Origin: Cytophagaceae bacterium
GTDB lineage: Bacteria; Bacteroidota; Bacteroidia; Cytophagales; Cytophagaceae
DNA length: 57,595 nucleotides
Reading direction: 5' to 3'
Assembly (NCBI GenBank): GCA_021151805.1
Contig: JAGKWN010000014.1
Span: 1-57,595 of the forward strand
The notes below the pieces were generated by a model that saw nothing but the letters and a program-made list of their open reading frames with translations, was not told the origin of the DNA and did no database searches. A program made the position numbers and the translations under genes. This document shows, piece by piece, positions 17,601 to 28,200 of the stretch. Position 1 is the first letter of the stretch; every line of letters starts with the position of its first letter.

Positions 17601-18002
17601 AACAATGAAACAAGGTTTGTCCTGGTTATTGACAATATAGTTTAGTGTTTCAGCTCGTTGTAAAATGTTTGCATTTTCAACCTGCTCATAGTGATATGGT
17701 TTTTTATAAGAGGCCGGGAAAACAAAAACCGGTTGACCCAATAATTGCTGCAGGTCGTTCTGGAAAAAATAGGCTTCGTCCTTATCATTCAAAATAAAGA
17801 GGTGCGATCTTTTGCCTGTTTTGGAAACTGCAGCTGCCAAAACAGCATCCAAACTGCCCGATAATCCTTTTAAAAAGAGATTATTAATAGCCCTTTCCTG
17901 AAGCTTTTGCTTCAGTAGCTGAAAATGAGAATCGTTCTCATAAACACTCAGTAGCTCTGTAACCTTCAAAACGGGAATGCTAGTTTGAACACAAAAATAC
18001 AA
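14601..18002 (-). CDS. mfd: Transcription-repair coupling factor Mfd
   Basis: This 1133-aa ATP-driven DNA translocase removes RNA polymerase stalled at DNA damage and recruits UvrA. Domains in order are a UvrB-like N-terminal module (about 1-350), the RNA polymerase-interacting Tudor-like domain (LQPGDFVAHADFGIARFAGLERI, near 445), a RecG-type helicase core with Walker A GDVGFGKTE, the DEEQ box IIDEEQKFG, motif III TATPIPRT and motif VI QMRGRVGRS, and a C-terminal autoinhibitory TRCF domain. Length fits the Bacteroidota forms. The open frame begins with TTG at 18002; no ATG lies near and an alternative TTG eleven codons later is also possible. The histidine kinase gene follows 62 bases downstream. 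Confidence 0.96.
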   Translation of the reverse strand: MYFCVQTSIPVLKVTELLSVYENDSHFQLLKQKLQERAINNLFLKGLSGSLDAVLAAAVSKTGKRSHLFILNDKDEAYFFQNDLQQLLGQPVFVFPASYKKPYHYEQVENANILQRAETLNYIVNNQDKPCFIVTYPLALSEKVINKRSLVENTFIAKVGEKLNREFMEEFLQSYSFERNDFAYEAGQYAIRGGIIDIFSYSNELPYRIELFGDEIESIRTFNPESQLSVDTIPVLSITPNVQTRLLKEEREALFTFLPSDAAIWIKDYALTCEIIQESFSKVEVQFDTILASSGNSALITSPDALFENKASFEKNIAAFATIEFGSQTYLPNAEKVEFEAKPQPSFNKEFNLLLDDLRLRVNQGYKIIIASESHQQIQRIHSILEELDPYIRFDELNVPLREGFIDLQRNILCYTDHQIFDRFHKYKTKERYSKSKSITLKELRTLQPGDFVAHADFGIARFAGLERIENNGHAQEAIRLVFRDDDLMVVSIHALHKISRYSGKDGQMPVMSKLGSGDWENKKGKVKRQVKDIAKELILLYAKRKAAPGFAYSPDSFLQVELESSFMYEDTPDQTKATADVKKDMESPHPMDRLVCGDVGFGKTEIAVRAAFKAVCDGKQVAVLVPTTILAMQHYKTFRDRLSRFPCVVEYINRFKTAGQIKETLKRVKEGKTNILIGTQRAISKDVEFQNVGLLIIDEEQKFGVKVKEKLREFKINIDTLTLTATPIPRTLHFSLMGARDLSIIATPPPNRQPVTTEIHVFDEAFIRDAVSFELKRGGQVFFVYNRVKDIEGMAFLIKKLVPDARVTFAHGQMEGDKLEEVMLKFVEGEYDVLVSTNIIESGLDIPNANTIIINGAHMFGLSDLHQMRGRVGRSNKKAFCYLLTPSVSALTGDSRKRLSVLEEFSDLGDGFKVAMRDLDIRGAGNMLGAEQSGFITDLGFDMYHKILDEAIQELKETEFADLFKDELDQQRLKNLVQDCVIETDLSILIPENYVNNISERLSLYSTIDNIKNEDELAGFISSLKDRFGPLPKEVIDLTETIKLRWLAQELGFEKLTIKSDVMRCQFVPSERTSYYTSDVFGNILTYVQSHHNICKMKEINKKLILIISDIKSVEKALHLLKEMQIPAIVSR

Positions 18003-18471
18003 TAAAATAAGGGCTAAAGGAAGATGTTTTTTGAAAGGAAGGGCTTCTTTCTTATTGGATAGGTTAACGGGAACCTATTGATGTATGCGGGTTGCGTATC
18101 CCCTTTTTTTATGGTAATGAATAGACTAGTATAGACTGCTGTGAAAAGAATTTCCAAAAAGTCAAATAGGACTTTATAAAGATTTCATTGAGTTAACAAT
18201 TGATAAAGACAAAATAACATGTTCGAACTTACATATATGATGAAAATATGTTATTATGTTATAAGCATACTTAGCAAGGGTTAAAAAACATATAAAAAAC
18301 TGTTTTATAATTAATTACAATAAATTATAGGCAAGAATGTGCTAAATATCCACATATTTATGTTTATATATCTAAAAAAATTGCCCATAATATCATACAT
18401 TTGTATTTAATTCATAAACTATAATTTTAATACAGGTCTTTTTATGGGCCTTATTTTAATCAAAAACACAA
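18003..18471. other. 469-bp AT-rich intergenic region upstream of the 34-kb operon
   Basis: This is the divergent control region between mfd and the surface-protein operon. It is strongly AT-rich with many short A and T runs. No gene or stable hairpin is visible apart from the possible promoter noted separately. Confidence 0.5.
18396..18403 (+). promoter_or_regulatory. Possible -7 promoter element (TACATTTG) of the surface-protein operon
   Basis: TACATTTG is an exact match to the Bacteroidota -7 consensus TAnnTTTG and lies 68 bases before the ATG at 18472. The expected TTG about 19 bases upstream is absent. The nearest TTG (18381-18383) has a spacing of only 12, so support is partial. Confidence 0.35.
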
Positions 18472-21400
18472 ATGAATTTTACTACTGGTTCAATGCCGCT
18501 ATTGCGTTTTTTTACTTTTGATAATAAAGCGGAATACATTCTAAAAGTTGCAATAATCTTATTTGCCTGTTTTTCATCAAATATTTCTTCGGCGCAGATC
18601 AATACATTAGCAAAAGCGCAGCGTACGCTTTCTTCTGCACAGAATGTAGTAAGCAAGGCGCAGGATTATGTAGGCATTATTGATGGTGCTGTTCAGAAAG
18701 TAAAAGATAATAATCTCTATAAAGCATTAGTTGACGGAAAGGAATTTACGTTTCCGCTGGCTATCATTCCGCCTTCCGGCGATAAGAACTATGCGATTGT
18801 GATCAATAAAGTCTTTATGGATCCCGATGGTATGTATGCGGAAGTATTTTTGAAAGTTCCTGTTTCTTCGGATAAACAATTATATTTTTTGGCAGACCGT
18901 GTACCATACAGTCGTACAGGTGGTTTTGCAGGAGATCTGAAATTGTATTTATTAAAAACAGATTCATTCCAGGTTGGTAAAGGATACAATGTACAGTTTG
19001 ACGGATTAGAGAAAGCAGGTGAAGACAAAAGCTGTTCGGTAACATTCAACTGTAAGGGATTCAAAGAGGCAACTCTGGCAGGCGCCATCAACTTTGATCA
19101 GAGAACGATTGTAACAGACCAGGATACAAAAGGAAAATTGTCTGTTTTGTATTATATAAACGTAGACAAGTTTTCAAACTTAATTATTCAGGTAGACCAG
19201 ATACCTACATTTGAGTTTACCAATTTGCCGGGCTTCAAATGTTCTGTGCCCAAATTCACGCTAGATCACAGTGATCTGAAAAATGCTCCATCCTTTACAT
19301 TGCCTACCTGGTACAAAGATTCGATAACAGCGATCATTAATAAAAATACCGGTGGTGCAGCAGCAGGCTTATCGGCAAGCAACGCCGTTGATGGTCCGCA
19401 GTGGCAAGGGATCTATATACCAAGCATAACCATTGATATACCAAAAGCCTTCAAGGAAAAAAGTCCGGATCAGGTTGTGGTTATAGATTCAAGAGACCTG
19501 ATTATTGATGGAAACGGATTTACCGCACTTACAAGTGCAAAAGGAAAAAATAATACACCATTTTATGATGGAACAATCAAGAGCTGGGAATACCGGATTG
19601 ATTCACTACGCTTGAACTTAATTGCAAGCAGTCTTTCTTCGGCAGGTTTTTATGGAGGCATAACCTTGCCAATCAGTAAAAAGGAAACGCAGGTAGACTT
19701 TGGACTTTTACTTACAAAGAATATTTCTGACAGTGATATCCGTTATTCAGGTTATGTAGGTGTTGGTAGCATTGATGCGCAGGCATTCGGGATTGCGAAA
19801 ATAAGACTTGATCATACATTAATAAATTTCAACTACTACCAGAAACAGTTTTCACCTACGGTAACGATAACGGGAAACCTGAGGCTGACGCCTAAACAGA
19901 AGGGTGAGGCTGAGGGCGCAAAACCAACCGCAGGTTTTGGATTGGATTTTGCAAACCTTGTGATTAGTGCCAAAGCGCCTTACATAAATATTGATACAGC
20001 AAATGGCGGCTATTGCCAGATGTCTTCCTCAGGCCAGGCTTTATCTAATTTCCCTGTTAAGATTACAGCAGCAAAACTTATTACTGAACCGGGTGGCCAA
20101 CGCCTGGGCTTGAAAATAACATTGGTTGTTCAGTTCCAGAAATCCGGTAATGGAGATTCTGCAGCGCCGGCAGCCTCATCTGCAACTGCATCAAGTACAT
20201 CGCAGCCTGGCGGCGGTAGTTCAGCACCAGCAACTACTCAAACCGCTCAGTCAAGTGAAACCGGCGGCGATGGTTTTGGTGGTAAAGCAACATTCACCAT
20301 CTGGACAAAACGGAATGCCGCTACCGGTAAGTGGGAATTTGATGGTTTCGATCTAAACCAGATCGTTATCGAAGTCCATAACGATGCATTTGATTTGTAT
20401 GGCGAAATCAACAGCTTTAAGGATGATAAGCACTACGGCACAGGTTTCTGCGGATACGCAAGCCTGACACTCATGAAAGGCAAGCTGAAAGTGGAAATGG
20501 CTGCCATCTTTGGTAAAAAAGGTGTTGAAATAGTTCCGGATATCAATGCCGATATAGACCCTGCAGCGATGGCGGATGCGGGCAGTACTTACAGATACTG
20601 GTTTGTAGATGCGGGTATTACACTGCCGGTAATTCCGGTGGGGCCGTTTGTAGGGATCAACGGATTTACAGGAGGCTTATACCATCACATGGCCATGCGT
20701 GCACCTACAGAACCAGAACCTGACACAGATATAAAATGTAAAACTTCTTCCGGTTTATTTTATGATCCGGATCCTGTAGTTCACCTGGGTTTAATTGCGG
20801 GTCTTGGTTTGCAGTCTGTACCTACAGAAGCCGTATTTAACGGTAAGATTAACCTGGGTATGGAATTCGATAACAGCGGTGGTTTACTTACGTTCTCATT
20901 CTTTGGTGAAGTTACGTTGATTACACCTCCGGTAAAGGCACCTGCAGTGGCGGAAATGAAAGGGAAAATGCAGCCTGAAAATCTGAAAGGTTTGTCAACT
21001 CCTGCTAAACAAGAGAGCATTAAAAATGAAAAACCATCTGCCGAGACAGGATCTGTACGGGTGAAATGGTTTACACAATATGATTTCAGAAAAGAAACCT
21101 TCATCGGCGATTTCGATGTGTTTGTAGATGTATTTGATGTAGTTACAGGAAGCATGGATGGGGATAAAAAAGCGGCGCACATTGCCGTTTTATTCTCACC
21201 GCAAGGCAAGTATGTATATATGGGTACGCCTTCAGCACCCGCTTCCATTGATGTTGCTCACCTGTTTGAATGCCAGGCATATTTCTGTGCGGGTAATGTA
21301 TTGCCTACACCGCCAATCATGCCGCTGCCGGACGAGTTTGGCCCGGCGCCGATCGATTACAATGCCATGGAAACCGGTGCAGGGCTCTCTTTCGGAGCAC

Positions 21401-23142
21401 GTGTAAGTCTTGAAGGGCATTTTGGAGGTAGTGCAGATTTTGGTGTGTGCAGCGTAGAGCCACATGCAGACTTATGGCTGAAAGCAGGCTTTGATATCCT
21501 GCTGACACAAACATCAAACCCGGTTCAATGCCAGAATGGTCCGAGAGGGGTTAACAACTGGTATGCAACAGGCCAGGCATTTATCATGGGTGGTATTAAT
21601 GTTGGTTGCAGATATGACTGTACCATTAAATCCGGTGATTTCACATTGGTGTCTGCTTCTATTTCGGCATATGTATTTGCGCAATTACCAAAACCTAGTT
21701 ACCTGGTTGGTTCTGTTTCTGTTGAATTTGACTTGCTGGATCTGGCTCATGGCCATGCAAGCTTCAGAGTTAAGTTTGGTGAGGAATGCACCAAGCCGGA
21801 TATTGATAAAAACATTGTCTTCATAGACGCCATAACACCAACCAGCGGTTCATCCAATATTGCAGTTACAGACAATGTTCTTGTAACTTTTGTCAAACCG
21901 ATTGAGAAGTTCCAGTTCTCTCTGCCCGACGAAAGTGATGGGACTAGAATGGTACAGTACAGAGGTTTTATTGATCACAACAATGTAACCATGAAATCAA
22001 ACGGAATAGATGTGCCGTTCACGTTTAAATGGAACAGCTCAAAAACGAATCTTACCATTGTTCCTTCCAGAACTTACGCAGAAAACGCAACGGTTGAAGT
22101 GATTGTAAAAGTTGACTTACAATACTTTGCAAATGGCAACTGGTCTTCATCCGGTAAAGTGGAAATCGATACTTCTATTTTCAAAACAAAATTTGAACCT
22201 TATAAGATCGATGTGGCTAACGTGGAATACGCTTATCCTATGGTGCAGATGGATAACTACTACAAGAGCGAGAGCAACAACGGCTATATAAAATTATTGT
22301 CTGTACCGAACAAGCCTATGAGACTTGCTCCGGATTTCTCATACAAAATTGTATTCCTAGAAAGCGGTAAGGAAGTAGCTACCGTAACAAACGTTACAAT
22401 GAATAAGACACCCGGGGTTGATAACTTCACATACCTGATTCCAAACGGTGTTTTCCAGAATAGTAAGTCATACACGTTCCAGCTGAAGAAAGTATGGAAT
22501 ACCGAACAGACCAGGGACACCGATGTAGAAGGTGATGATACGAAAACGATAGGTACCTATGCACAGACACCGGAAGATACCATTATCCTGGAGTATGATT
22601 TCCATACAAGTAAATTCAGTTCGTTTGCACAAAAGATTGCTTACTACAACCAGCCAACGGTCGAAGCTTCCGGAGTAAATGTTATACATACGCTGGCACC
22701 AAACCAGAGAGATGTTGATGCAGGAAGTGTGGAAGGACTTTCAACCTTGGAAACAAGTGGTAAGAAAGTTTTAAATGCAACCTACTCACGTGAGTTGGTT
22801 CGTGGGATTGGTGCTGACTTCTCACAAGGTTATCTAAGCGGGCAGACATCTTTACCGGGCAGCATTGATAGTATTGACTATAGTTATTTCTCAAATAAAA
22901 TCCGGGTACAGTTCGAGGTATTCAGTGAACTTAAGAATTACAATACAAAACACCTTGTGCAGAGTATTCAGTGCACGGTGCAGGATAACCAGGCTAACTG
23001 CGGCGTCGGCCGTGGCCCTTCAACGTTCCCTCAGGGATCAGCTTATTATTATAGGTTAGGGTATTTCTTACCGGGGAAAGATATAAAAACATCTGAAGTG
23101 GTTCTTAGTTTCACATTACCAAGTGCTGTTACGGTTCAATAA
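18472..23142 (+). CDS. Large secreted beta-rich protein, first gene of the operon
   Basis: This 1556-aa protein has a hydrophobic signal segment (YILKVAIILFACFSSNISSAQ, about residues 22-42); the 20-odd residues before it are unusual, and a start at the Met eight residues in is possible. The mature protein is beta-rich with many alternating hydrophobic strands. A low-complexity Ala/Ser/Thr/Gln linker lies at about residues 561-602. A region with cysteines (about 880-1110) follows, then a bacterial Ig-like domain of the SbsA/Big_5 type begins near residue 1117 (ITPTSGSSNIAVTDNVLVTF). No T9SS sorting domain is seen at the end. I do not recognise the family. It is followed 5 bases later by the FN3 gene, and position suggests it works with the adhesin and toxin downstream. 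Confidence 0.8.
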   Translation: MNFTTGSMPLLRFFTFDNKAEYILKVAIILFACFSSNISSAQINTLAKAQRTLSSAQNVVSKAQDYVGIIDGAVQKVKDNNLYKALVDGKEFTFPLAIIPPSGDKNYAIVINKVFMDPDGMYAEVFLKVPVSSDKQLYFLADRVPYSRTGGFAGDLKLYLLKTDSFQVGKGYNVQFDGLEKAGEDKSCSVTFNCKGFKEATLAGAINFDQRTIVTDQDTKGKLSVLYYINVDKFSNLIIQVDQIPTFEFTNLPGFKCSVPKFTLDHSDLKNAPSFTLPTWYKDSITAIINKNTGGAAAGLSASNAVDGPQWQGIYIPSITIDIPKAFKEKSPDQVVVIDSRDLIIDGNGFTALTSAKGKNNTPFYDGTIKSWEYRIDSLRLNLIASSLSSAGFYGGITLPISKKETQVDFGLLLTKNISDSDIRYSGYVGVGSIDAQAFGIAKIRLDHTLINFNYYQKQFSPTVTITGNLRLTPKQKGEAEGAKPTAGFGLDFANLVISAKAPYINIDTANGGYCQMSSSGQALSNFPVKITAAKLITEPGGQRLGLKITLVVQFQKSGNGDSAAPAASSATASSTSQPGGGSSAPATTQTAQSSETGGDGFGGKATFTIWTKRNAATGKWEFDGFDLNQIVIEVHNDAFDLYGEINSFKDDKHYGTGFCGYASLTLMKGKLKVEMAAIFGKKGVEIVPDINADIDPAAMADAGSTYRYWFVDAGITLPVIPVGPFVGINGFTGGLYHHMAMRAPTEPEPDTDIKCKTSSGLFYDPDPVVHLGLIAGLGLQSVPTEAVFNGKINLGMEFDNSGGLLTFSFFGEVTLITPPVKAPAVAEMKGKMQPENLKGLSTPAKQESIKNEKPSAETGSVRVKWFTQYDFRKETFIGDFDVFVDVFDVVTGSMDGDKKAAHIAVLFSPQGKYVYMGTPSAPASIDVAHLFECQAYFCAGNVLPTPPIMPLPDEFGPAPIDYNAMETGAGLSFGARVSLEGHFGGSADFGVCSVEPHADLWLKAGFDILLTQTSNPVQCQNGPRGVNNWYATGQAFIMGGINVGCRYDCTIKSGDFTLVSASISAYVFAQLPKPSYLVGSVSVEFDLLDLAHGHASFRVKFGEECTKPDIDKNIVFIDAITPTSGSSNIAVTDNVLVTFVKPIEKFQFSLPDESDGTRMVQYRGFIDHNNVTMKSNGIDVPFTFKWNSSKTNLTIVPSRTYAENATVEVIVKVDLQYFANGNWSSSGKVEIDTSIFKTKFEPYKIDVANVEYAYPMVQMDNYYKSESNNGYIKLLSVPNKPMRLAPDFSYKIVFLESGKEVATVTNVTMNKTPGVDNFTYLIPNGVFQNSKSYTFQLKKVWNTEQTRDTDVEGDDTKTIGTYAQTPEDTIILEYDFHTSKFSSFAQKIAYYNQPTVEASGVNVIHTLAPNQRDVDAGSVEGLSTLETSGKKVLNATYSRELVRGIGADFSQGYLSGQTSLPGSIDSIDYSYFSNKIRVQFEVFSELKNYNTKHLVQSIQCTVQDNQANCGVGRGPSTFPQGSAYYYRLGYFLPGKDIKTSEVVLSFTLPSAVTVQ

Positions 23143-23147
23143 ATAAA

Positions 23148-25214
23148 ATGAAAAAATTAATAGGAATACTTTTATTGCTTGTCTCTGCTTCTGCTTCATT
23201 TGCACAAGGGTTGGATAGTATCGGTTTGATTGCAAATGTTGCCGCTGATAAGGTTCAGTTGAAATGGCTGCCATCCAATTACCGGATCTGGATGGAAGGT
23301 GTAAACAGCGGCTACATGATTGACCGTACAGAAGTGAAAGCTGTAAACGGCAAGTGGGTGATTGTAAAAAAAGAAACCCTTACCGCAGAGCCGTTAAAAG
23401 CATGGTCATCAGAAAGAATAGAAGCAGAGGCAAAAACAAATCCGGATGTGGAGAATGCAAAGATTGTGGTTGCTGCACGCATCATGGAAGACAATGCAAA
23501 ATCTGCTACTTCTTTGTCTGCAACATCCGAGTTGCAATCGCAGAAAGATTACCTGCATGTAATGTCCTTACTGGGAAATTTGCTTAAGAATAAATCTTCA
23601 GAAGCAATGGGTTTGTACTATGAAGATAAAACAGCCGTAGTTGGCAAAACCTATTTTTATGAAGTGACTTTAAACAATGCTAAAAAAATAAAAGCCGCAA
23701 CGGTAGTAAACACGGCCGTTCCGGAGGTATTGCCAAAAGTAATGGGTTTTGATTATAAGAATACAGACAAGTCTGTTGAACTATACTGGATACAGCCCAG
23801 CCACTCCGGTTATTTTGCTTATAACATTTACCGTTCAACCAGTAAAGGAGGTACGTTTGAGAAAGTAAACAAAGACCCGTACATAGGCGAGATTGCTATA
23901 ACAGCGGATGAAAAGCGCATCCGCTATATTGATTCCTTTCCGGAAATGAATAAGACTTATTATTACAAGGTACAAGCAATTAATGCCTTTGAAAAACTGA
24001 GTCCGTTTACAGAAGTACTAACCGTAAAGTCGTATGCATTTCTTTCAGGAGGACCTACGATTACCAGGTCCTTCTCCCCGGATAACTCTGCGATTGAGCT
24101 GGAATGGACTGTGCCCCCTGCAGATATAGAAAGCATTACCTCATTTGCTGTATGGGTGGTAGACGAGCCGTTTGGCGCAATGACAAAAGTGAACACAAAA
24201 CCGATCGACGGTAAGACGTACAAATATATTGACCAGACACCTGGTAAGCCAGTGTTCAATTACTACAAAGTATGTTCGTATGGCTACTTTAAAGACTCCA
24301 TCTGTTCATTGGTTAAAGAAGGATTCCTGGTCGATTCCATTCCCCCGGCACCGCCGACAATTGTTGCTGGTATTTGTGATACCAATGGTGTAGTAACTTT
24401 GCATTGGAAAAAGTCTAAGGAAAGAGATATTTACGGTTACCGTGTTTACCGCACATTCTATAAACACCATGAGCCGATCCGGGTAACGGATACAACCATT
24501 TTTGATACAACATTTGTAGAAACCGTTGACATCAAAGCCGGCTGGAAAAAAATATACTACGCAGTGGTTGCAGTAGATCAGGTATATAATGCCTCTTACA
24601 TTTCACCTTATTTCGCAGTACCGCTGCCGGATAAGATTCCACCGATCAATGGCATCTTCACCAATTATGCAGCAACGTATTCAGGTATTTTGCTGGAGTG
24701 GAAGCCAAGTCCTTCAAACGATGTAAAGTATACCTATATCTATAAAAAATCTGAGTATGATTTTCAGTGGTCGCCGCTTGTGAAGCTTACAGGCACAGAT
24801 GCCTTGCAGAGAACCAACGTGCGTGATACACTTACCCAATCCAACGTGTGGTACGAGTACCGTTTGGTAGTGGAAGATTCTGCAGGTTTGTTGTCGAAAG
24901 ATGAGCAGCGCCTACGCGTGCAGCAGCCAGAGAAAGATCCGTTTCCGGTGGTAACCAACCTGCGGGCGGTAATGAGCCGGGAAAATAAAATGGTGAAGCT
25001 ATCCTGGGACTTCAACAAACAGGCTAAAGGCTTTAAGATCATGCGTTCTCAAAACGGGGGCCCGGTAGAAACCTATGAATTTGTTGCAGGAACAAAAAGA
25101 GAATACTACGATACCTGGTTAACCACCAATACAGAATACTCCTATGCGATTATCGCAGAATTGCCGGATGGCAGGATCTCTGTGATGAGTGCAGTTATTA
25201 AAATAAAATATTAA
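23148..25214 (+). CDS. Secreted fibronectin type III repeat protein
   Basis: This 688-aa protein has a clean signal peptide (MKKLIGILLLLVSASASFAQ). The rest reads as a string of fibronectin type III domains: an N-terminal one interrupted by a helical insertion (about 70-150), then roughly five regular domains from about 205 to the end. Each shows the W, YxxYR and YYYKVxA landmarks (VELYWIQPSHSGYFAYNIYR, TYYYKVQAINAF, KIYYAVVAVDQ). No enzyme motif, T9SS sorting domain or membrane anchor is visible. Start and stop are 5 and 14-41 bases from the neighbours, so translation is probably coupled. A scaffold or binding role at the surface is inferred. Confidence 0.85.
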   Translation: MKKLIGILLLLVSASASFAQGLDSIGLIANVAADKVQLKWLPSNYRIWMEGVNSGYMIDRTEVKAVNGKWVIVKKETLTAEPLKAWSSERIEAEAKTNPDVENAKIVVAARIMEDNAKSATSLSATSELQSQKDYLHVMSLLGNLLKNKSSEAMGLYYEDKTAVVGKTYFYEVTLNNAKKIKAATVVNTAVPEVLPKVMGFDYKNTDKSVELYWIQPSHSGYFAYNIYRSTSKGGTFEKVNKDPYIGEIAITADEKRIRYIDSFPEMNKTYYYKVQAINAFEKLSPFTEVLTVKSYAFLSGGPTITRSFSPDNSAIELEWTVPPADIESITSFAVWVVDEPFGAMTKVNTKPIDGKTYKYIDQTPGKPVFNYYKVCSYGYFKDSICSLVKEGFLVDSIPPAPPTIVAGICDTNGVVTLHWKKSKERDIYGYRVYRTFYKHHEPIRVTDTTIFDTTFVETVDIKAGWKKIYYAVVAVDQVYNASYISPYFAVPLPDKIPPINGIFTNYAATYSGILLEWKPSPSNDVKYTYIYKKSEYDFQWSPLVKLTGTDALQRTNVRDTLTQSNVWYEYRLVVEDSAGLLSKDEQRLRVQQPEKDPFPVVTNLRAVMSRENKMVKLSWDFNKQAKGFKIMRSQNGGPVETYEFVAGTKREYYDTWLTTNTEYSYAIIAELPDGRISVMSAVIKIKY

Positions 25215-25255
25215 CCGGCAATACCTAAGTGCAATTTAGCTCTGCGCTTAAGCAA

Positions 25256-28200
25256 ATGAAAAATTTAACACACAGAAAAATGAGACACTTCATTTCAACC
25301 GTTATTTTGTTTTTTGCATTGATTTTTTCAAATGCGCTTTTGGCAAAAGTGTATTATGTCAATGGAAGTTATACCGGCTCAACAGAGAATGGTAACAGCT
25401 GGGCTACGCCGTTCAGGAAAATTGAAAGCGCACTTGCAGTTGCTGCAGACGGTGACCAGGTGTGGGTTGCAAAGGGAACGTACACTTCTCCCAAATACAA
25501 AAGTGCTACTGGTTATTTTATCAATAATGGTATTACGATCTATGGAGGATTTGCAGGAACAGAATCCAGTGTATTTGCAAGAGACCTGGTTTTAAATAAA
25601 ACCGTTGTTCAGTCATCACCTACTACAAGCTCTCTATCAACTTTATTCAATGTAAAAAAGAATAAAGATTTTATCATTGATGGAGTTGATCTTACAAATT
25701 TTATTACAGCAGTTTTAAATCAATTCGATACGATTGCTAATTCATATAACGTCCAGTCTGGGGATCGGTATAAAGTAACGCTTAATAATTGTAATATCTA
25801 CAATGGACAGACTCCGATGTATTTTTTTCATCACGTCGACCTGAAAATCAGTAATAGCCAGATTTACAATTGTTCTAATATTTCTATCGGAGAAGACAAT
25901 TCGCTAAATGATTTATATGCATATTCTACGATTACATTTGAAAATTCAACGATACAAAATTCCGGCACGCTGATGTATTCTACCAATGCACAGGTTGAAG
26001 TTACCAATTGTACATTTTCTGATTTTTCAAGCTTACTTTTTCCGGTAAGCAATCCTCAAAAATTTACCTTTAAAGGATGTACTTTTAAAAACTTTACATC
26101 TTATGTATTATCAAACGGGGATCATAAACAAGTATTTATTGATGGCTGTACATTTGAAAATTTTAGTAACGGTGGACCTCTTTTCGGGGTTTATGGATCC
26201 GATGTATTAAAAGTAACCAACACGGAATTTAAAAATTCAAATTCGTCTACTTCCAATTATCAGATTTTTTATTGCAAGAATATTGAACTGGAAAATGTCA
26301 ACTTTACAAACCTGTCAATTAACTACCAGGGAATAATCAGTAATGGAAAAACAAAGTTTAAAAATGTAACGCTTGATAATCTGAAAGGTACAACCAGTTA
26401 TGCTCCGTTTATTCAGGTATATACAGATGTTGAAATGGATCAGGTTACTGTAAAAAATTGCGCAATACCTTTTATTCAGACGGCGCAAAAAGATACCTGC
26501 ATTACTAAAATAACAAACTCTATTTTTCAGAACAACGTTATTGACCCTAATTGCCAGCTTCAATCCTTTATTGAAATAACGGGAGAGCTTCAAGTAGATA
26601 ACTGCCAGTTTACCGGCAATACTTTCAGAAGATCTCAAATGGGCTATAACCAGGGTTTGATTACCACTAACTCTTCAAATTTGAAAACGGTTACTGTAAC
26701 GAACAGTACGTTTAGAGACAACATCACCAATACTATAGCAGGTGTATTATATGCCGGTAATTCTTCCTTTCAGATTGATAAATGTATATTTGAAAACAAC
26801 CTTTCAGAATTTGAATTTGGCTATTCACCTTATGGTGCAGGGGTTCTTTATTGCAACGCTTACAATGCAGAAGCAAACAGAGTCTCCAATTCTACATTCA
26901 TAAATAATTCCGGTTGTAATTATGGTGTTGCCTATCTACAGGGAAAAGATCAAACATTTGAAAACTGTATTTTTAAGGGAAATAAAGCCTGGACTACTAT
27001 CAGAGGATATATGGGCGGTGGTTTTTCAAGCGGGACAATAGGTGTATTCGGTATTGCATATCCGTATGTTGCATCAAACCTTACAATTAAAAAATGTTCA
27101 TTCAGTGAAAATGAAACGACGCTTGATGCCGGTGCCATTTATACCGGTTATTTAAGTTCTTTACTTGTTGATCAGACATCTTTCATCAAAAATAAATCCT
27201 TGTCTGGTAGTGGCGTCATTCAAACATCAGGCACAATTACTAAAATTACCAATTCACTTTTTGAAGAAAACCAGACACAAAGTGCTGTGCATGGAATGAT
27301 TTATAATACAGCATACAGTAATTATATTACTCCTCTTGAAATATACAACAGTACCTTTGTAAAAAATATCAGTGGCGGCGGTCCGGGTGTATTGTCCGTT
27401 AACGTGCCAACAACCATTGCCAACTCAATCTTCTGGGGCAATGGAACAAATGCACCCATCGTTGCCGGCAGCGAAACTCCGGTTATTTCCAACACAGCTG
27501 TACAGGGAGGATTTTCCGCAGGCACAAAAATTTATGATGTAAATCCTAAGTTCATTGACTTCATCGGCGGCAACTATCGTTTGTCGTGTCAATCTCCGCT
27601 GATCAATAAAGGTAATAATGCATTGGGTGTTTCTCTTTTTGACCTGGATGCTACTGCCCGTATTTTTGCCGACACCATAGATTTAGGTGCTTACGAAACA
27701 CACATAGATCCGGCTCTTGCAAATGTTATTCCGGCGCCAACGTTTACCATGCCATCAACGGTTTGTAAAGATGAGTTGATCAACCTCGTAAATACTACAG
27801 CCAATATCGCAAACTACACGTATCAATGGGCATATGGCAACGACCAGAAATCTACATTGATAAATCCGAGCTATGCGTATACTCAGCCGGGCACGTATAC
27901 CATTACCTTGACAGCATCAAATTTTTGCGGCCAGTCAAATTCTTTATCCAAACAGATAACGGTAAAGTCAGTCAATACACCGATTATTGAAACATTCTCC
28001 GTTGTTTGTCCGGCAACAGAACAAACCTATACAACCAATGCTACCTGCCAGAATATTGTATGGTCGGTTGCAGGTGGTATCATTCAAAGCGGACAAGGGA
28101 CAACGTCTGTTCGTATCCTTTGGGGTGATGGTAAAACAGGGAATGGTAAGATTACATTGCTGGCCACCGGTTGTGGTACGAGTGCCTGCGAAATTCCTGT